Origin: Diploptera punctata
Taxonomy: Eukaryota; Arthropoda; Insecta; Blattodea; Blaberidae
Direction of reading: 5' to 3'
DNA length: 64,000 bases
NCBI GenBank assembly: GCA_030220185.1
Contig: JASPKZ010003844.1
Span: forward strand, 6,052,501-6,116,500
Positions 53,995-64,000 of this stretch are shown piece by piece; the first letter of the stretch is position 1, and each line of letters begins with the position of its first letter. Below the pieces are notes generated by a model. The model was not told where the DNA came from, did not search any database, and was given only the letters and a program-made list of their open reading frames with translations. The position numbers and the translations under genes are program-made.

Positions 53995-56051
53995 CACATG
54001 GGTAACGCTAAAAATGTTAATACCATTTTGGTTGGGGAAGCTTACAGACGCTCAAGAAGTAAAAGCTCTGGATTCGAAGACCGGTGTGTACTTTGACGAG
54101 ATAGGAATTATACAATTTTACCCTATACAATGGAAAGTGGTAAGTTATATAAACTTGGAACCAACTAGAGATCTTTGGAAACAGACAAAAAATCATTTAC
54201 GGTTGATAACTGATTATTGTGATAAGATAAAGGGAGAAAAGTGGTATCATTTGACAGATTGTGGGAGTTTAAATCACTTTGTAAAACCAAAAGTCAGGTA
54301 TGTTGAAAATTTAAAAGAATTAGTCACAGAATATTTAAAAAACACCTAATGAACAGAATACTAGAAGCAAGAGAGGCGTTTTAAATTTTATGGGAGATAT
54401 TGCTAAGATATTATTCGGTACTCTGCTCAATCTGATGCAGAGGAATATAATAAGCACATTTCACAGTTAGAGAAGGAACAGGCAGAATTTTTGCATATTC
54501 TAAAGGATGAAATTACAGTGATTAAATCAACCATTAATTCAGTTAACTTAACTATAGCAAGGGTGAACCGGAATGAAAATATTTTAAAAAATGGTTTAAT
54601 AAAATTAAATAATTATACCACTAATAGGATTAACGCACTGCAGAAGGAAATAGAAGGTATTAGTTTAGCCAATGAACAAATAAGGATTTCTCTTAGAGGT
54701 GTGGAAGAATGCCAGCATTCTTTTGAACTTCTTATAGACGCATTTGTACACGCAGAGCAAGGAACTCTTCAACCTCAATTAATTACGGTGGAAAGAATTA
54801 AGAATGTTATGAAAGCCCAAACGCTACCAACTGGTCTGGACTACCCTAATTTTTCTTTTTCAGAACTTCAAAATTTAATTACACCTCACACCTATTCTTA
54901 TAAACAATATCTAGTATATGTATTACAAAATACCCCTTCTCTCTCCTACTCCGTATCACTTGTATAAAACACTTCCTTTTCCTGTCAAGAAGGAAGGTAA
55001 TATTTACATTTTTCTAAGCGCAAACAAAGAATATATTTTCAGTGACCCGTTGAGACAACATTACGGAAAAATGACAACTAATGAACTAACAGGATGTTTT
55101 CGTCCTAATCTTTTGCATTATGTATGTAAAGAAAATAACCGATTTATTTGCACACCCCTGAAGCTGATTGTGAAGCTTCACTTCTTCATCCATCCACCAC
55201 TAAAGTTCCAAAAAGTTGCGAGACTAGAATTTTCACATTGAACAAATCCTACTGGATTCCCTTATATTTATCTAATGAATGGTTATTTGTCACCCCAAAA
55301 ACCAGATCGTATGACTGTGTTATGTGGCGACAAATCAACACAACTCAATATTGAAAAGGAAGGTAAATTATCGCTAGGACAGAATTGCAAGGCTTTTAAT
55401 GCCCACGTAACCTTACATGCCATGAGTAATTTGGTAAGTAACTTAACCATAGATTTTATACCGACAGCACCTCTTGACTTCGACTGTTGCTTTGATATGG
55501 ATAAAACTAACGACTACGAGAAATTACAATTGGACATGCCTATGTCTAACCTAATGTCATCGGTAGATGATTTGAGAATGGCCAGTATGAAGGCCGATGA
55601 TTTAGGTAAGTTAATAAAACAGCAAGAAGAAAATGATTATTCGAAGTGGTATATACATATAACCACATGGAGTTCTGTAATGGGTACGATCATATTCGTA
55701 ACCTTGACTTGTTGTTGTTGCATTTGCTGTTGTAAGAGCTACAGAACTTTAATATTTTGGTTATGGGATAAATGGACTCCAAGAAAATGCTGGAAGGAGA
55801 CGACCGAGAGGCTGTGTGTTAACATACATAATTACTCTGGGCATGATCGTGTAGTATACACTAAAACTACAGGTAATGATGAGAGTTCACCTGTCGTGTC
55901 CCTCAAGTCATCACCGCTTATCGGAGAAAGAATTAGAGACCCCAGTTGTCCACAGAATGTATCCCCAAAAGATGAAGAAGATAAAGATAGTATTGCGCAT
56001 AGAACTAGAAATAAAAAAAAACATTTCGTTAGTAAAGTTCGAATTATGTAA
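53981..56051 (+). pseudogene. env: env-like region of the LTR element
   Basis: Overlaps the end of pol by 14 nt, as in errantiviruses. Three open blocks: 53981-54349 (N-terminal, Trp/Cys-containing), 54491-54967 (coiled-coil-like, several N-x-T/S sites) and 55275-56051 (extracellular end, then membrane segment VMGTIIFVTLTCCCCICCC and a cytoplasmic tail). Between the first two blocks a basic RSKR cleavage-type site is followed by a glycine-containing hydrophobic stretch (about 54370-54420), the layout of the insect retroviral/baculovirus F-type envelope. Frame breaks near 54350-54490 and 54960-55275 prevent a complete protein. Confidence 0.75.
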
Positions 56052-56076
56052 TTCAAACTTTCTATAGGGGGAAGAG

Positions 56077-56782
56077 TGTAATATATATTGAAGTATATCA
56101 TAATATATATATATTTTATAATATGAACATTCATTATAATGTATGACTGTCCTAAATTAACACAATTATTGACCTAATTGATCTTTTTGTTAAAATATGC
56201 TGAAGAATGATTTTAAAGAATTCTGTCATGAATATTTAAATAGGTATTACCTTTGTAGTTATTTGGAAAAGTCATGCAGTATAAGGGATTGTTACACAAT
56301 AGGTAGTCTTACCTAATGATGACTTAGCTTTTAAAAGGTCATAGGTTAAGCGCATTCAATATGCTTTTCAGAAAGGGAGAATCTGGTTACATGTACAATA
56401 CAACCAAATTGATTCTCACGTATACATTGTAACTACGTCATTACTCAACTGGTATATATGTATGAAACTTATGATTGTAAGTTAGACAGTTTTTTTTCAT
56501 CGGTGTTACCGATACCCTGTCTCACGTTTTTCTGTATTAAAGTCTGTTTGTTTCTCACTACTGCTCCGCTGTGTCTTCTTATAGTTAGGTTTAATCCTAT
56601 CTACTAACCACATTTCCGAAGAATTCCTGGGGTTGATTCCTAATCTATAAATTTACAGATATCTACTAGAACTTCAAGACGATCTTCACCTCCTGACACA
56701 ACTCTTACTTATTTTGATTATTATTTATACTTTAAAAATAATCCTTATAATTATAGAAGGAATCGACCACCCAGATATTACA
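56077..56782 (+). promoter_or_regulatory. 3' LTR
   Basis: 706 bp; same sequence as the 5' LTR by eye apart from the missing 22-bp unit. Confidence 0.9.
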
Positions 56783-56857
56783 ATAACTTAACATCGGCTT
56801 TGGTATCTTGTGATATTCCATTCGATGAACATGTTGCATCCATCTTGGCTTATTTAT

Positions 56858-57250
56858 GGATCGCCAGCGGTGGACTAGTGGTTATGCTCCTTGTTTCTAG
56901 TTTCGAGGGTCGCGTGTTCAAACCCGACCGGGGTCGATGGACGGAAAAATCCAAGGAGCAAGTCCTCCGGGATGGACTTTAAAGCCGTGGGTTCCGAGTC
57001 TGAAGATTTTCAGGCTCATCAAAGATCCTTAAGCTTGGATAAAAATGCCTCTAAGTAAAATGTACCGACCTCAAAGCCATAGTAATATCTTAGTTGCCTG
57101 TTTGGTGTCTCATTGAGTCGGTATGTTGATCGCATGCCTTTCGTGACATCTATGAGCAAATAAGGTAACTAAAAATTAACTTGGTCTAGTAACTCCTAAC
57201 AAAGGAGAGGCTATGGTTCAATCATAATTGGCTACTCCATTATAGATGGA
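56858..57250 (+). repeat. SINE family A, complete reference copy
   Basis: Starts GCCAGCGGTGGACTAGTGGT (box A), box B TGTTCAAACCCGACC at about 56917, then AAAAATCCAAGGAGCAAGTC, TGAAGATTTTCAGGCTC, the GAGTCGGTATGTTGATCGC segment, and the end CCTAACAAAGGAGAGGCTAT ... ATTATAGATGG. It adjoins the LINE remnant next to the LTR element. Confidence 0.9.
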
Positions 57251-57505
57251 TATATATTTCAATTCCTTTTGGCTTTATTCATGTTAAGATTTGCAAGTAA
57301 AGTTGAGATCCCTTAGGACGGTATTACAGTGGTAGGGCTGACTTTTTAGTCTCTGGACAGATATAAGGATACTGCATTTACTTAGTACCCGATGGAACGG
57401 TTATACAGCCGTGGCGTGGTGATCAGAGCCTTATTTGTTAAAACGGGTTGTACCACGAGAAGGTGAGGGTTATTATTTGTTACTATATTATTGTTAATTT
57501 CCTTA
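57251..57505. other. No gene recognised
   Basis: CAGCCGTGGCGTGGTGATCA near 57406 hints at a tRNA-like box but lacks a partner. Confidence 0.4.
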
Positions 57506-57836
57506 TCCATCCATCCATAGTAATTCTGTCCGAGGGCAGGTCTTTCACTGCAATCGTAGCATTTCCATGCTATGCTTTGCAGCTTTACTACGGAATTATA
57601 GGTGTGGTAGCTTGCCGTTGCTTTCCACACCGGTGAAGGATGATAATGATAAGGATGATGATGATGGCCTGATGATTTTCGGGGACCGTTGGGTCCTAAG
57701 CTTCCTGACATTTTTCTTACAGGTGAGGAAAACCCCCGAAAAAAACCTCACCTAGTAGCCTGTCCCAACCGGGAATCGAACCCGGGCCCGCTGCGTGACA
57801 AGGCAACACGCTACCTCGAGACCACAGCGGTGGACA
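57506..57836 (-). repeat. SINE family B
   Basis: Full length, flanked by TAATTTCCTTA (57495-57505) and TAATTTCTTTA (57837-57847),one mismatch. Confidence 0.9.
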
Positions 57837-57966
57837 TAATTTCTTTACAGTAACACAACAAATTGTGACAATTCTCTGAGAGATTGTAAAGCTTGTGAGA
57901 AAAATAGAAGAAAGTTTACAGTAACGAAACTTTATTAATTAAATTTTAATAGTTATACAGATTAAA

Positions 57967-58124
57967 TTAGAGAATCAAAATGTATTGTTTTGCTTTTTCA
58001 CGAGCTGCCTTGCCGGCTTTAACACCTTCCATCTCATCATTCTCTGTGGTGTCCAACTCTTCAAGCGATGCCGCGTATTTGGTCGTGTGTTTCTCAAGAC
58101 GATGTTTAATGAACTCAATGTGAT
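57967..58124 (-). CDS. Candidate 3'-terminal exon, unidentified acidic protein
   Basis: Minus strand after an AG (AAAATACAG, 58127-58125): HIEFIKHRLEKHTTKYAASL, then EELDTTENDEMEGVKAGKAA and a stop at 57969-57967. AATAAA lies 31 bp further on (57936-57931), a good poly(A) position. The frame has an upstream TAA, so an intron boundary is required. A second frame (57975-58172) is also open here and continues the hexapeptide repeat next to it without splicing, so the true reading is uncertain. Confidence 0.35.
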
Positions 58125-58164
58125 CTGTATTTTAAATTTTAAAATGTTGGAAATTGCAGCTTTA

Positions 58165-58326
58165 GGGTACACTTGTGATACGTGATCCTCTTGGGATGGG
58201 ATGTCCTCTCGGGGAGGATAATCCTCTTGTGGTGGATTATCCTTTTTGACTGGATAATGCTCTTGGAATGGGTAATCTCCTTCATATGGGTTGTCTTCTT
58301 ATGATGGACAATCATCTTCATACATA
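58165..58326 (-). repeat. 18-bp tandem repeat encoding an acidic hexapeptide
   Basis: Seven or eight 18-bp units. The minus strand reads EDNPYE, GDYPFQ, EHYPVK, KDNPPQ, EDYPPR, EDIPSQ, EDHVSQ, preceded by an in-frame TAA. Third-base variation with the E/D-x-P pattern kept suggests it was once coding. Confidence 0.5.
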
Positions 58327-58403
58327 TTTCTAGATGAACGATGTAGTGGGAATCTTAAACTAACCGACACTGAAATTTAAAATTACATTAATAGTTATTT
58401 TTG

Positions 58404-58886
58404 CGGGGTAGTGCATTTTGTCGTACTTATCAGCAATGGCGACCATTATTGAAAGTTCAACTTCCTACATTTCGGAGTTTCCAACCTAAATAACTATACT
58501 GTAATATTACATTTACACCCACGTGCGGGAAGTAAAACCACTGCCCTCTATGTATACTACGTACAATGTATATACAGAAAATATCCAAAAGGTATTGTTA
58601 ATATACATCATACGAAACAAATCACTGCATATTAAATTAACTGAACTTTATTTGAAACAATATAAAACAATAAATACGTACTAGCGGCCATGTTATCAAT
58701 AGTTGTTCTCAAGTCTCCTGTTGTTTCAACTAATAAACATTGCCCACACTGTTAACGTTAGTCAATTGTTTGTGAAGTGTTTTACAGAATCTCGGAAATT
58801 AAAAACCTCGCTATCGCTCGGTTTTTAAACATTTTTCCTCAATTCTGTAAAAACCACTTCCCAACCTCGCATCGTAATATACTATT
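58404..58886 (-). repeat. Dispersed repeat A (copy 3), with palindrome at 58773-58860
   Basis: Inverted relative to copies 1 and 2. Contains CAGCAATGGCGACCATTATT, TACTGTAATATT and the palindrome GAAGTGTTTTACAGAATCTC ... GTAAAAACCACTTC with tip CTCGCTATCGCTCG. Confidence 0.75.
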
Positions 58887-58999
58887 ATGTACCATGGGTA
58901 TTATTGTGGTTATTATGTTCTGAGGGCGACAGGGGTCTGAGGCTTGGTAAGTCGCACGAGGTTATAATAACTAATAATACCCTTGGTGCATACATAATT
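58884..58999. repeat. Palindrome type C
   Basis: Imperfect 116-bp hairpin: ATTATGTACCATGGGTATTA pairs with TAATACCCTTGGTGCATACATAAT; GGTTATTAT pairs with ATAATAACT; GCGAC/GTCGC near the tip. Confidence 0.65.
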
Positions 59000-59485
59000 T
59001 TATGTCTTAGTACCATACTTTATAATGAAAATGTAAAAGAAATGTTTATTAAAACATGAAATGTACGTAAGTAACTATTTGATCGTCACTTTTTATATCC
59101 AATAATTAACTTCGTTGCTAAGGACTTGTGTATAGGGAGTTTATTTATTCAAATAATACATTCAAAATGGAAGAATATGTAAATGTTTCAGAAGAAATTT
59201 GTGAATTGGCAAGATAAGCTGTTTGTGTAGCCTACAAGGAGTTTCTATAAGTGAAAGTGGTGATATGAACATTACAAATGGTGAATTTGTAGTTAGTGCC
59301 CGTAAAATTTAACAAATGTAGGCCTAATTAGGCCTTCTATTTCACTTCACATACAGACTAGATTTTGTTAATAAATTAGAATTATTAGTTTGCTTTGGGA
59401 AAACAGCAGTTTAACTTACCCAATATATTTTCTTTTATTTTCTAGGTCCTATAGAACAAGAGTGCGCACGCGCCAGAGATTATTA
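59000..59485. other. No gene recognised
   Basis: A short frame starts at ATG 59167 (MEEYVNVSEEICELAR) and after one stop continues AVCVAYKEFL. This could be a decayed exon but is too short to claim. Confidence 0.35.
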
Positions 59486-59820
59486 AGCCAGCGATAACCT
59501 ACCATCGAATCACATATCGATTATCATCCTTGCCTAGTGGGTTATCACTGCTCGCCACATATAGATTATTATCGATATACTAAAGTTTATACAGCTTGCG
59601 CTAGGTAGCAGCACGTCGCTGTGAAATTTGATTTATCAATCTTTGCAATAAATCCCCAAATATATTTTAAATAAATATATTAATAATATTAAAATTACCA
59701 AACGTTTATTGAAAATGGATGTACACTAACTTATCACTTCCTAACGTTCCAACCAGCGATAACCCACCAGTGAGTTCTTAGAGTGGGTTATCTCTGGTTC
59801 TTAGTAAGTTATCACTGGGA
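59486..59820. repeat. Palindrome type D pair (GATAACCCAC motifs)
   Basis: Five copies of CCAGYGATAACCYAC in alternating orientation: 59488, 59535 (inverted), 59753, 59783 (inverted), 59804 (inverted). 59751-59799 is a clean hairpin (AACCAGCGATAACCCACCAG / GAGTGGGTTATCTCTGGTT); 59488-59550 is a looser one. Confidence 0.65.
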
Positions 59821-60324
59821 GTAACATTGGAAGAAGAGAGAAACATCATATACTCCGTGGAGAAAATGGTAGTCGGCATCACAATATTGTCTAACAGTGT
59901 TATAATGTTAATGTTTTGCGTATTTAAATATTTTTTTTTGAAAATTGTCAGCTTATGTTACAAAATTATTTGAAAAGTTTTAATTAATTAAAAAAATCTT
60001 AGTAAATACAGAAGAAGAACTATAGTTAACAATAAACTGAAAAATCAAGGATAAGTTAAACTGTTGTTGAGCCAATATTTTGTATGCATAGTAAACTGAA
60101 TGCCTTGCGCGGGCGTTTTGAATATTTTAATGCCCGCGGAGGAATTATGAAATAAATTACACATACCGTATTCTACCAATAAACCAACAGTTACGAAGTA
60201 CTGAGACATGAATGAAATTAATAGCTCATTACACATAACAAATCCTTAAAATTTAGCAACATCTTGAACATTTTAACATAATTATCAACATTCTTAACCA
60301 CAAGTTCGATTCACATATCAAAAG
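59821..60324. other. No gene recognised
   Basis: AT-rich. GCGCGGGCGTTTTGAATATTT near 60106 is the only GC-rich patch. Confidence 0.45.
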
Positions 60325-61015
60325 TAACTAATTGACTCACTGACACTATCGAACCCGGAAGTTCATGGGGAGCAGACGTAACCTCTCCATACATATTTAT
60401 CCTGAGTTGATGTATTCCTCACTAAAATCATGGTTAATGTTATTCCTTCGTTTCATCTTTACCCTATCAATTGGAGACTTTTCCCTCTGGTTTTCTTACA
60501 ATAAATTTCCATCCCTCTTTCATTACCCATTCGTGCCACATGTTTTTCGGATCGCAGTTTACGAGACTTAACTGTTCTTGTTACATCTGGTTTCCCATAG
60601 AGATCATGTAACTCACCGATATGTAGTTTTCTGTGTGCATCTGTCTTTTCATCCCTCTTTAGTCCAAATATTGTCCTAAGAACTTTCTGTTCTCAAATTG
60701 TCATATGTTCTCCTCCCTTAAAGTAATTGTCCATGTTTCGCATCTATATGATATAACTAGGAGAATTATAGTTTGTATATTTTCAGTTTAACGTTTTTTT
60801 TAGAGAAGTTGGGACTACACGAGTTTCCTGTAATGTATAATAGCACGTCTTTACAGAATTGAGCCTATGTTTAATTTTTTTCTGCACCTCATTCCTGTTT
60901 GTAAATATTATTACTAGATTGTTTAATTCAACAACTTCTTAGAATTTCCCCCATTTGTTATTAACTGTCCATTCTACAATGCATTTCTAAGAGTGGTCAT
61001 AGGCTTATATTTAGA
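60325..61015 (-). pseudogene. LINE 3' fragment
   Basis: Reference LINE in reverse from GACTCACTGACACTATCGAA (3' end) to AATGCATTTCTAAGAGTGGT (the HRNALYNGNGQL region). Strongly diverged. Confidence 0.75.
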
Positions 61016-61034
61016 ACAACAGTTATTTATATAT

Positions 61035-61344
61035 CCATCCATAGTAATTCTGCCCGAGGACAGGTCTTTCACTGCAATCATAGCATTTTCATGCTATGCT
61101 TTACAGCTTTACTAGGGAATTGTAGATGTGGTAGCTTCTCGTTGCTTTCCACACCGGTGAAGGATGATGATGATGGCCATATGATTTCGGGGACCGTTTG
61201 GGCCTTAAAGTTTTCCTGACATTTGTCTTACAGGCGAGGAAAAACCCCGATAAAAACCTCACCCAGAAAAACTGTCCCGACCGGGGATCGAACCCGGGCC
61301 CGCTGCGTGACAAGGCAGCACGCTACCTCGAGACCACATCGGTG

Positions 61345-61347
<3 letters not shown>
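61035..61347 (-). repeat. SINE family B next to a TA microsatellite
   Basis: Full length. The duplication merges with the (TA)n run at 61348-61394, which may be the insertion target. Confidence 0.85.
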
Positions 61348-61398
<51 letters not shown>

Positions 61399-61399
61399 T

Positions 61400-61725
61400 T
61401 TTGAGAATACATTTCCTAAAATTTTTTGAACTAAATTTTTGGCGGAAGGAGAAGACTACATAGCAGTGAGCTACATTATCTTTATGGGAAATCTGATATA
61501 TTATAAGAATAGTTAAGTCTCGTAGACTAGCGTTAGCAGAATATGTGGCACGGATGGGGACGGAAAGAGGGATATTGAAACTCCTTGTAGGAAAACCAGA
61601 GGGAAAATGTCCAGTAGTAAGGCCAAGAATGAGGTGGGAGAATAACATTAACCATGGTTTGAGGGAAGTAGATTATAGAGGAGACGATTAGAAAATATTA
61701 GCTCAGAATATGGAGAGTTTATGAT
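61400..61725 (+). pseudogene. LINE 3' fragment
   Basis: GAATACATTTCCTAAAATTT (FENKVLRKIFG region) to GTTTATGATGAGCAG; contains GGGAAAATGTCCAGTAGTAA GGCC, the GKRPVGRPR region. Plus strand, opposite to 60325-61015 with the SINE between. Confidence 0.75.
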
Positions 61726-62054
61726 GAGCAGTCTTTGTTGTGTAAATTTGCAATATTGTGTGCGCGCGCGGGGCGAAACTTAACTTGCTTAACCTCTCTA
61801 ATAAACCACGCATCTGAGGAACCATTTGTGCGCGCGCGGGGCGACACATGACCACTATAAATACCACGTTCTCTGATTACCATTTGTGGGTCATTTGAAA
61901 ACCACGCAGACTGCTACATTAAATTGTCTGGGGATCGGGTTTTGTAATTGCTGCTGTTTCTATTAATGTGGATGAGATTTCCAAAGAGGATATCCTATCA
62001 GGAAAATGGCTTACCTCGGGCCCATAGAAGATAGCCGTTGATTCATCTTTCTTT

Positions 62055-62092
<38 letters not shown>
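61726..62092. other. GC-rich direct repeats and TATA-like site; no gene
   Basis: TGTGCGCGCGCGGGGCGA occurs at 61759-61776 and 61827-61844, followed by ACTATAAATACCACG at 61853-61867. ACCATTTGTG is also repeated. Ends in (TA)n at 62060-62092. Could be a promoter or an LTR fragment. Confidence 0.35.
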
Positions 62093-62093
<1 letters not shown>

Positions 62094-62099
62094 GAATAC

Positions 62100-63360
62100 T
62101 GATTGTTAAATGATTACAGTGAGTGAACAAGATAATTGTGTTTTAATAATGCTAATCAGCATGATAGTTGAGGAGCTCGGAATGGTTTCTTACGTGAGTG
62201 ATTTTCATAACAGGATAGTGAACAACTATTTATACTTAAACAATGCAAGAGGGGCGTTGTTTAAAAGATAACTTTTAATAAACAAGTTGGCTGAGTAAAA
62301 GTAAATTAACAACAAAAAAAATAATGGCATTCGATCAAACGATCAAAGTAGCCGTACAGAAAAATAAATAATTAACATACCATACATCACACAACACTCA
62401 CACTTGTGTCCGAGTTTCGGGGATATCCTCTTCCCTAGACTGTCGGACCAACTCAAACAGGCCTCTTCTTGGCCTCAGGGACAACTTGTCTATGTAGAAT
62501 TCCATGTTTTAACTTTCCAGTCGCATATTGACCTGGAACCGGATTCCACTCTTGAATCCGTTCATACAACCAAAACGCCGATTGCTAGGATGATCGAATG
62601 ATATAGTTCTGTAAGTGCACTATGTATATAAAGGTTCCGAGGTAGAGGGGGAATGCGCCGTAGACATGCGCGGCAGGAAGGATGAAGAGGGAAGGGGTAG
62701 CCACTAGGAGAACATGGATATTGGCATATTTCACAAATGTTCCTGTGTAGGGAGGAGAACAAAGATACCACACTGAACCGAAAAAATGCACTTTCGGTTC
62801 AATAACTCCCCCTGCGCCCTCCGGGTAAAAGAAAACAGTCCATAAGCTTCAAAACAAAGTCAGGTAGAAAAAATAATCCCACGTTGGGAGGGGCACATCA
62901 ACACTATCAGATTCCAAGCGGTAAACTTGAACACAAATCTCCATCGTCCCCTAAATCACAATCACCACACTCGCTTCTATGTTGACTATACAGGCGCTGA
63001 CAATAAACTCCATCTGGACTCAGTCGCCATAGTACAACTCTGCGGTGTTCCAGGTGAAGAACAGGGTGACGATACCATAATTGGATTGCCGGATCGCAAT
63101 CCCGCTCCACCGCTATCCAGGAATCTGTAGTTACAGAACCACCATGTCGGTCAGCTGGGCACTCGGGGGTCGGCCGGATCCACCAAGCGCTCGACTGCCG
63201 AACATTCCAGGTTGCGTCGTCATGCCAATATTAAGGAAGGAAGGGTAAACTGAAACAAACAACAGGCGAAGACAGGAAAACGGAACCTCAAACATACTAA
63301 TTTAACACATGACGTAATACAAAATGTTTTCAGAACAAATATCTAGTTTAACATATGACG
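62100..63360 (-). other. 3' non-coding region and probable LTR of the Ty3/gypsy element at the window end
   Basis: Downstream of the integrase on the minus strand. A purine tract (GGCGCAGGGGGAG, about 62806-62820) precedes TTATTGAACCGAAAGTGC, the likely LTR start. TTTATATACATAGTGC near 62620-62635 is a good TATA box for an LTR promoter. The LTR end is not resolved, since the other LTR lies outside the window. Confidence 0.45.
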
Positions 63361-63378
63361 CAACAAACAACCTTGGAT

Positions 63379-63984
63379 TTAATCCACCATAGAACATAGT
63401 TTTACTTGACTAACATGTTGTTTCAAGACATGACCATCGACGTTTACCAACTCAAGTGTAACTGGTGTTAGAAAGCGTTTCACAATATAAGGTTCAGACC
63501 ATTTAAACATGAGCTTTCCCATACGTTGCTCCCCACGATTACTGAGTGGATAAAGGCGATAACGCACTCGATCGCCAACTTTATAAGAGACGTCCTTCCT
63601 ATCCTGATTATACCTATTAGCTACGTTCTCTTTTGCGATCTTAAGATTCCTGAAGGCTTCCTCCCATTTCTGAACTTTATTGGCTTGCTTCAAATCGCCC
63701 AAATCGGCTTCCGTAATGCGCCAATTTAATTCCAAGGGATGCATAATACGTCTACCCAAAAATAATTCGGCAGGAGTAGTTTTTGTCGACTCATGGACCG
63801 CATCATTACAACCCAAAGCAAACAACGGCAAATGTTGATCCCAAACATTTTGCTTAACATTATGAAAAATGGTAAGACCTGTTTTCAACGAGCGGAAAAA
63901 CCTCTCACAAAGGTTAGGCTTTGGATAATGGGGGGAAGTAGTAATATGACGAACACCCCAATCGAAACACATATTCTTAAACAT
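63379..63984 (-). CDS. pol: Ty3/gypsy integrase, C-terminal half (runs off the window)
   Basis: 201 codons open to a stop at 63379, continuing beyond the window. Catalytic-core end: WGVRHITTSPHYPKPNLCER, with the Glu of the DDE triad in the ER pair, then FFRSLKTGLTIFHN and TKTTPAELFLGRRIMHPLEL. C-terminal domain: KVGDRVRYRLYPLSNRG then KLMFKWSEPYIVKRFL, the chromatin/DNA-binding part. No break is seen, unlike the errantivirus-like element, and the sequence is of a different lineage from it. It joins element DNA into the host genome. Confidence 0.85.
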   Translation of the reverse strand: MFKNMCFDWGVRHITTSPHYPKPNLCERFFRSLKTGLTIFHNVKQNVWDQHLPLFALGCNDAVHESTKTTPAELFLGRRIMHPLELNWRITEADLGDLKQANKVQKWEEAFRNLKIAKENVANRYNQDRKDVSYKVGDRVRYRLYPLSNRGEQRMGKLMFKWSEPYIVKRFLTPVTLELVNVDGHVLKQHVSQVKLCSMVD

Positions 63985-64000
63985 ATGAGAAGTAAAGGCT

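Larger units (their letters stand above)
48256..56782 (+). mobile_element. Errantivirus-like Ty3/gypsy retrotransposon with env-like region
   Basis: 8527 bp. LTRs at 48256-48983 and 56077-56782 start TGTAATATATATTG and end GATATTACA, bordered by ATAA (48252-48255, 56783-56786), the 4-bp duplication usual for gypsy-type integrases. TGG directly follows the 5' LTR (primer site), and a purine tract AGGGGGAAGAG (56066-56076) precedes the 3' LTR. Internal order: gag, protease, reverse transcriptase, RNase H, integrase, env-like. The LTRs are identical by eye except for one extra 22-bp unit in the 5' LTR, so the insertion is very recent, yet pol and env are frameshifted at many points. Confidence 0.95.

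Overview
The window looks like intergenic or intronic DNA from a large, repeat-rich insect genome. A cockroach (Blattodea, Periplaneta-like) is my best guess, from remembered resemblance of its LINE and SINE families; I could not run a search. There is no bacterial gene structure, no rRNA gene and no CRISPR array. Nearly every long open frame belongs to a transposable element, and most are broken.

Layout. 1-15.5 kb is dominated by Penelope-like elements (PLEs): GIY-YIG endonuclease remnants, fold-back termini and hammerhead-ribozyme motifs. These are mixed with LINE 3' ends, a Tc1-type transposon in a four-level nest (8.25-10.7 kb), and Harbinger-like MITEs. 16.5-18 kb is a dead hAT transposon. 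18.3-21.3 kb is a Jockey-like LINE split by a SINE. 22.3-23.0 kb is a dimeric MITE. 23957-27227 is a nearly complete LINE (APE endonuclease plus reverse transcriptase) with a 13-bp target duplication; pieces of the same family recur at 32, 33-35, 36-37, 42, 43-44.6, 46-47.9 and 60.3-61.7 kb. 48256-56782 is a complete errantivirus-like Ty3/gypsy element with gag, pol and env-like regions and identical LTRs apart from one 22-bp repeat unit, but with a broken pol and env. The window ends inside another Ty3/gypsy element on the minus strand.

SINEs. Four tRNA-derived SINE families (called A-D here) are scattered throughout. Family B has about eight copies, most with readable target-site duplications, so it has been active.

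Possible host genes. A few short stretches do not read as transposons: a spliced 95-residue hydrophobic protein on the minus strand (28312-28738), a 78-bp exon with a nearby partly duplicated partner (31495-31741 and 29395-29505), a terminal-exon candidate with a poly(A) signal beside an 18-bp/hexapeptide repeat (57967-58326), and an open exon-like stretch at 2388-2617. None could be named.

Unexplained structure. The most unusual layer is a set of 50-115-bp near-perfect palindromes (types A-D) inside dispersed repeats of unknown class, clustered at 58.7-59.8 kb and repeated near 15.5, 30.0-30.3 and 38.3 kb.
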